From Scleroderma bovista (Eukaryota; Basidiomycota; Agaricomycetes; Boletales; Sclerodermataceae), in assembly GCA_037178675.1 (NCBI GenBank), contig JAYMGJ010000350.1, positions 1 through 13,578 of the forward strand: 13,578 nt of DNA. Reading direction: 5' to 3'. The notes under the pieces are model-generated. The model searched no databases and had not been told where the DNA came from. It was given only the letters and a program-made list of their open reading frames with translations. The position numbers and the translations under genes are program-made. This document shows, one piece after another, positions 9,550 through 13,578 of the stretch. Each line of letters starts with the position of its first letter. The stretch's first letter is position 1.

Positions 9550-9969
9550 TCAAACCCTTCAGCCCCATCATCAGTGACAATTGATGATATGTATGGTCAT
9601 CAAAGCAATTGAGGTAATAATGAAAATAGATATATAATTCACCTGAAAATATAAGAAATTACAACTAGACATCTTGAAGGAGCCATTCTGTCACTAAAGA
9701 CAGATATGAATAACAGGTGTACTGTTATGTTATGCCTCATCTTCTTGATCAACCATAGCAGTGGATATATACATTTATCAATGGACATATCATAATGATG
9801 CACATGATCTCCATTATTGAAGTGACAATGAAAGGTAAAGTTATATAAAGCCATCTCAAATTCTCATCGATTTCCTGATGACCATGGGCTCCCTTGATGA
9901 GCTCTCTTCTGGGAAAGAACGAGAGAGGGTTCTTCTTCCTAATAGCACTATAAAGTGGGGGAATAACTG
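9550..9969. other. AT-rich unassigned stretch
   Basis: No gene, RNA or repeat I can support. Several short ATGATC/GATCAT-like boxes near 9570-9610 and 9800 recall the neighbouring 137-bp repeat, so part of this may be decayed satellite. A minus-strand frame (9749-10075) overlaps the next ORF in another phase and could be a later exon of it, but no canonical donor and acceptor join them clearly. Confidence 0.4.
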
Positions 9970-10407
9970 TCATGGTGCTGGGGGACGTCGTCTGAAAGTA
10001 GGGAAGCAGATAGAGTATTGAATTTGACGCATCCAGGGAAGCGAGACGAACGACAGAGGAAGATGGACATGGCAAGTATCTGGGAGGAAGGGACCATAGG
10101 CTGAGGGCTCAGGGGACACAGAGACGACCAGAGAAGACTTCTCAAGCTTGACAATAGACCTAAGATGACCAAAGTACATCCTTGACGCAGGACTGACGAG
10201 GAGAACGTGCTGACCGAGAATGAGAGGGACTGAGGGAGCAGGCTGGGAAGATATGTGGCAGGCAGTGCACGGGAACTCTGGGAGAGGCTGTCCTAAGAGC
10301 AGGACATAGTGGAGATCTGCAGCAATAGCGGAGAAATGATCAAATGTCTGGATTGTGGGGGGAATATCTCCGTGGGAAATGAACGGATTTGCGTCGGAAC
10401 TTGACAT
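9970..10407 (-). CDS. Doubtful 145-aa hypothetical ORF
   Basis: An open frame from ATG at 10407 to a stop at 9970. Its first ~110 residues have a protein-like composition (for example IQTFDHFSAIAADLHYVLLL and a CTACH motif), while the last ~35 residues look like an unrelated frame, so a real gene would probably splice before them. An intron acceptor-like TTTCAG occurs near the end. I do not recognise a family, and no TATA box is apparent. It could be a gene fragment or chance. Confidence 0.25.
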   Translation of the reverse strand: MSSSDANPFISHGDIPPTIQTFDHFSAIAADLHYVLLLGQPLPEFPCTACHISSQPAPSVPLILGQHVLLVSPASRMYFGHLRSIVKLEKSSLVVSVSPEPSAYGPFLPDTCHVHLPLSFVSLPWMRQIQYSICFPTFRRRPPAP

Positions 10408-10798
10408 GCAGATAGACCACGTTCTAGGCTCCCTGACGGTATAGTCACGTGCCTGATAGCTTCAGAAACAATGGAGCTATTCAAAATATCGCAATGCCGG
10501 CACTGGGCGCCTAAAAATGACATTTGGGCGCTAAAAATCATTTCTTCTCTTTCTCCTTCATTTCTCCATCAATTCTTCGGCTTCTTTGATCGTTCTGGTA
10601 TGGGAGTTGGACTGCAGACGTGTGCATTCCTTTTTCATACCACAATTGATGTTATTCCTTCAGTTTCTTCTGCTTCTTGGTGGTTCTCGTGCGATAGATG
10701 ACTGTCTGCATTGGCATTCGTCTCTCGCATCAGGATAGTCTTCTTGTGCGATAGATGGCTACGATGAGGGTCCGTCGTGCTTATCCTTCACATAAGGA
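10408..10798. other. Unassigned stretch with short direct repeats, downstream of the truncated pol
   Basis: No gene is supported. Two tandem boxes, GGGCGCCTAAAAATGACAT (10505-10523) and GGGCGCTAAAAATCAT (10526-10541), are near copies. GTGCGATAGATG occurs near 10690 and again near 10746. A CACGTG E-box lies near 10446. No LTR-like ends, polypurine tract or missing integrase C-terminal sequence could be recognised here. Confidence 0.45.
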
Positions 10799-13441
10799 TC
10801 ATTTGATATAGGCGTTATCTTCCATGTTCACTGTACCAAACCTGTTTGGTGCGTGACACTGCTCCGTTTGACCATCGGTTTGAGGGTGAAATGCCGTAGA
10901 CATTTTCCTTTTTATGCCTAAAAGTCTATACAACTCCCCCAGGAAGTTGCTCGCAAAGACCGATCCACGGTCAGACACAACGGAAGATGGGAGTCCATGC
11001 TGACACCAGACGTGGTCTCTAAATAACTCAGCAGTTGATAATGCGGTTTCCTCTTTGGTACAAGGTACAAACATGACCTCCTTGGAGAACCGATCAACCA
11101 TGACTAATATATAATTGTAACCGAGGGATTCCGGCATCTCGGTAAAGTCCATAGTGACATCAAGCCACGGGCCACTAGGGGTAGGGAGAGGAACAAGACT
11201 TCCAGAAGTCTTTTTATTTGACACCTTGGACTGTTGGCACTTTTGACAATGCTTTACATAGGTTTGAATCTGCTCCTTCATCCCTTTCCAAGAATAATGC
11301 TTCCTAAGCACATTATACATAGCTTTTACTCCTTTATGCCCAGCAACAGGAGTGTCATGAAAGTTCGTAACGAGTGACTGTCGCTCTTCGTAAGACTGGT
11401 CAGTGATGTCGATCAGTTTAATAGATACTGGGTTTAACAGGACCTGGTCCTTGTTATCTTCGGAACTAGATACGTAATGATCCAATCGCCTACTAAGCGG
11501 ATCTGCAACGTGCATCTGTGTTCCCTTTTTATAAATTAATGAGTAGTTAAACCGTGTCATCCACATTTGCCAGCATGCTTGGCGCTTAGACAGGTTCTGT
11601 GACTTGGTAAAGTATGTTAAATTATGATGGTCTGTATATATCTCAAAAGCGTAAGGAGTGGCTTCGAGATAGTGGCGCCAGGCCTCAGTTGCTTTTATGA
11701 TGGCCAGCATCTCTTTATCATGAATAGGATAATTTCGTTCTGGAGGCATCATGGAATGTGACATGTACGCGACGGGTCTGAATTCGCCGTCTTCGCACTT
11801 CACGGATATCACTCCCCTGATGGCGAACTCAGATGTGTCTGTTTCCAGGCGGAATTCGCGGTCTTGATTGCGGTATTGAAGTACCAGAGCACAAGTAAAG
11901 GCGGCTTTCAAAGCTTCAAACACAGCGCGTTCCTTTTCTCCAAAGTTAAATACAGTATCTTTACACGTAAGGTCCGTCATAGGTCTAGCCATGATCACAT
12001 AATCTTTAATGAAGCATCTATAGAAATTGCCAAGACCTAAGAATGCACGAATCTGCTTTACATTTATTGGCTCTGGCCATTTCAAAATAGCATTAACTTT
12101 CTCAGGGTCCATTTTGATGCCATCACGTGAAACGATCATACTGAGGAAGTCGACTTCAGTGACTCTGAAGTGACACTTCTCAGGTTTAACATAAAGATCA
12201 TTATCATGTAAACGTTTCAGAACTTCAAGCACGATTCTATCATGCTTTTCCTGATCATCCGTATCCGTGAATATCATAAGATCATCAATATACACCACGC
12301 AGACATCCAACATATCGTGGAATATCTCATTCATCATCTTCTGGAATGTTGCGGGTGAATTACAGAGATCGAAATACATAACTAACGGCTCGAAAGGCCC
12401 TTTGTGTGTTACAAATGCAGCTTTCCACTCATTGCCTTCACGAATCCTGACATTGTTATAGCCCCAACGAAGATCCATCTTTGTGAAGAGCTTGCAACCC
12501 TTGAGCTTGTCAACAAGCTGAGAGATAAGCGGTAGCGGATAATTATTTTTAATTGTCCAGTCGTTTACATAATGGTAACCCTGTACCATGCGCTTCTTGC
12601 CATCCTTTTTTGGGATAAAGAAGACCGGTGACGTCTGTTGACTAATAGAAGGCCGAACATATCCTTTAGCGAGCTGATCATCAAGGAATGATTCGACTTC
12701 TTTTTGTTCATCAACAGAGAGCGGGATAAGCCTTCCTTTTTTGGGCAGGAAATCTTCTTTTAAATCAATTCCATGATCCCAAAGTTTCCTTAGTGGCATG
12801 CGCTCTGACGACTTTTTACTAAATAAGTCTAAGAATTCCCAGTACTCTTTAGGTACTTGCTTTTGAGCTTCTTCTAGGGTCGACTCATCGATAGTGACCT
12901 TTGATTCATGAGCCTTCAAAGCTTGAACCCAAGTTTCCTGAGATTTGTTCTCTCGTAATAATTTAGCAAAGCATGTTTCTAAAAGTGACTTGCACTCTGG
13001 AGGACACCTAGTTAAATTAACTTTTCCGGTGACCCAATCTATGTTGGGATTGTGCTTCTGGAGCCAGGTGTGGCCAAGGATAAGCGGTACTTTTCCAAGG
13101 CATGTAACGGCACACCACAGCTTTTCAGCGTGTTTCCCAATACCGACTGTCAACAATACATAGTGCGTGATATCACCCTCCTGATTCCTAGTGCCATCTA
13201 CGTTAAGCACAGGAACGGGTTTTATCAGCTTAGATAACTGAAGTCGTCGATCAAGAGCCCAGCTCTTATCAACAAAACAACCAGTAGCACCACTGTCTAG
13301 CAGGGCGTCTACCTTAATAGTATTAAGAGGTCCGCAGATGCAGACCGGTACCGTCACTTCACGTTCCATTGTGAAGGACCTTCGTAAGTCCATGAAAACT
13401 TCCAAGTTGCCGGCGGGACTTTCCGGTTCCTTAGATGCCAA
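10799..13441 (-). CDS. pol: Ty3/gypsy pol polyprotein (PR-RT-RNaseH-IN), 3' truncated
   Basis: The polyprotein copies element RNA into DNA and integrates it. An 880-codon frame opens here at TTG; the first ATG is codon 17 (13393), and real synthesis probably comes from an upstream gag frame. Domains: aspartic protease with DSG at 49-51; RT about 265-440, with catalytic Asp323 (KMDL) and YIDD at 384-387; RNase H with Asp535, Glu577, Asp604 and Asp647; integrase zinc finger His695, His702, Cys732, Cys735; integrase core Asp765, Asp824 and Glu860, the last two separated by the typical 35 residues. After Glu860 the family resemblance stops and a 20-residue unrelated tail ends at TGA. The stretch between RNase H and the zinc finger (about 651-694) seems shorter than usual. 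Several conserved residues are replaced, mostly by changes expected from CpG decay. The catalytic residues remain, but the copy is probably inactive. Confidence 0.93.
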   Translation of the reverse strand: MASKEPESPAGNLEVFMDLRRSFTMEREVTVPVCICGPLNTIKVDALLDSGATGCFVDKSWALDRRLQLSKLIKPVPVLNVDGTRNQEGDITHYVLLTVGIGKHAEKLWCAVTCLGKVPLILGHTWLQKHNPNIDWVTGKVNLTRCPPECKSLLETCFAKLLRENKSQETWVQALKAHESKVTIDESTLEEAQKQVPKEYWEFLDLFSKKSSERMPLRKLWDHGIDLKEDFLPKKGRLIPLSVDEQKEVESFLDDQLAKGYVRPSISQQTSPVFFIPKKDGKKRMVQGYHYVNDWTIKNNYPLPLISQLVDKLKGCKLFTKMDLRWGYNNVRIREGNEWKAAFVTHKGPFEPLVMYFDLCNSPATFQKMMNEIFHDMLDVCVVYIDDLMIFTDTDDQEKHDRIVLEVLKRLHDNDLYVKPEKCHFRVTEVDFLSMIVSRDGIKMDPEKVNAILKWPEPINVKQIRAFLGLGNFYRCFIKDYVIMARPMTDLTCKDTVFNFGEKERAVFEALKAAFTCALVLQYRNQDREFRLETDTSEFAIRGVISVKCEDGEFRPVAYMSHSMMPPERNYPIHDKEMLAIIKATEAWRHYLEATPYAFEIYTDHHNLTYFTKSQNLSKRQACWQMWMTRFNYSLIYKKGTQMHVADPLSRRLDHYVSSSEDNKDQVLLNPVSIKLIDITDQSYEERQSLVTNFHDTPVAGHKGVKAMYNVLRKHYSWKGMKEQIQTYVKHCQKCQQSKVSNKKTSGSLVPLPTPSGPWLDVTMDFTEMPESLGYNYILVMVDRFSKEVMFVPCTKEETALSTAELFRDHVWCQHGLPSSVVSDRGSVFASNFLGELYRLLGIKRKMSTAFHPQTDGQTEQCHAPNRFGTVNMEDNAYIK

Positions 13442-13468
13442 AGAAGGAGAAAGAATATTTTTATTTGA

Positions 13469-13578
13469 TCAGGAATTAAGCACGCTCGATTTTACTTCCA
13501 GCGCCGAGCCCTTTGCAGGGACCCCCTTAGAAGGTACAGAACAGTCCGAGTCACAGTTCATACTATCAACTGACAAAA
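13469..13578 (-). CDS. Upstream open frame ending in TGA, possible gag tail (partial)
   Basis: On the minus strand, in the same phase as pol, 35 codons are open from the window edge (13576) to a TGA at 13471-13469. After it the frame is open again into pol. The peptide is rich in S, K, V, C and D and has no motif I can name. It could be the end of gag, followed by readthrough, or one gag-pol frame broken by a point mutation. Confidence 0.4.
   Translation of the reverse strand, partial: LSVDSMNCDSDCSVPSKGVPAKGSALEVKSSVLNS

Larger units (their letters stand above)
10799..13578 (-). mobile_element. Truncated Ty3/gypsy LTR retrotransposon
   Basis: The order protease, reverse transcriptase, RNase H, integrase is that of the Ty3/gypsy (Metaviridae-like) superfamily. 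The element runs right to left; its gag and 5' LTR would lie beyond the right edge. On its 3' side, homology stops at about 10858, without integrase C-terminal domain, chromodomain or recognisable 3' LTR, so a deletion or truncation has removed that end. Motifs such as WTIKNNYPLPLI and DLRWGYNNVRI are typical of basidiomycete copies. Confidence 0.9.

Noticed and set aside
10408..10798. 3' LTR of the gypsy element
   Set aside because: No TG...CA ends, polypurine tract or sequence repeated at the other side within the window.
12267..13237. Plus-strand frames opposite pol
   Set aside because: They are antisense shadows of a long frame with clear protein motifs.

Overview
The window looks like repeat-rich, gene-poor DNA from an Agaricomycete (mushroom-forming basidiomycete). 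Three things point there: a Ty3/gypsy pol of the agaricomycete type, a gene cut by seven introns of 44-56 bp with GTRNGT-like donors and CTNAC branch sites, and a protein that matches, as I remember it, the basidiomycete family DUF6698. There is no sign of bacterial organisation, rRNA, tRNA or CRISPR.

Layout. (1) Positions 1-4596 form a huge, almost perfect inverted repeat: two arms of about 2.25 kb around a 96-bp spacer (2250-2345). The outer ~1.34 kb of each arm is a tandem array of a ~120-bp unit and the inner ~0.9 kb is single-copy within the arm. The left arm is cut by the window start; on the right the array runs on to about 5075. This is the architecture of a Foldback-type element. (2) Positions 5078-6060 are an unrelated 68-bp satellite, homogeneous in the middle and decayed at both edges. 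(3) Positions 6665-8857 hold a small gene island: a 139-aa minus-strand ORF with a coiled-coil-like helix, a 330-bp divergent promoter with a TATA box facing each way, and an apparently intact eight-exon, 360-aa DUF6698-like gene on the plus strand. (4) Positions 8979-9549 are a third array, period 137 bp. (5) Positions 9550-10798 are mostly unassigned, with a doubtful 145-aa minus-strand ORF and some short direct repeats. (6) Positions 10799-13578 carry a minus-strand Ty3/gypsy pol with protease, reverse transcriptase, RNase H and integrase motifs. It stops just after the last integrase catalytic residue and is separated from an upstream open frame by one TGA.

The parts do not form a pathway. 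The picture is a small gene pair embedded between satellites, a fold-back structure and a decaying retrotransposon. The points most worth following are the fold-back palindrome (real element, hairpin-RNA source or assembly artefact) and the intact gene pair with its two-way promoter.
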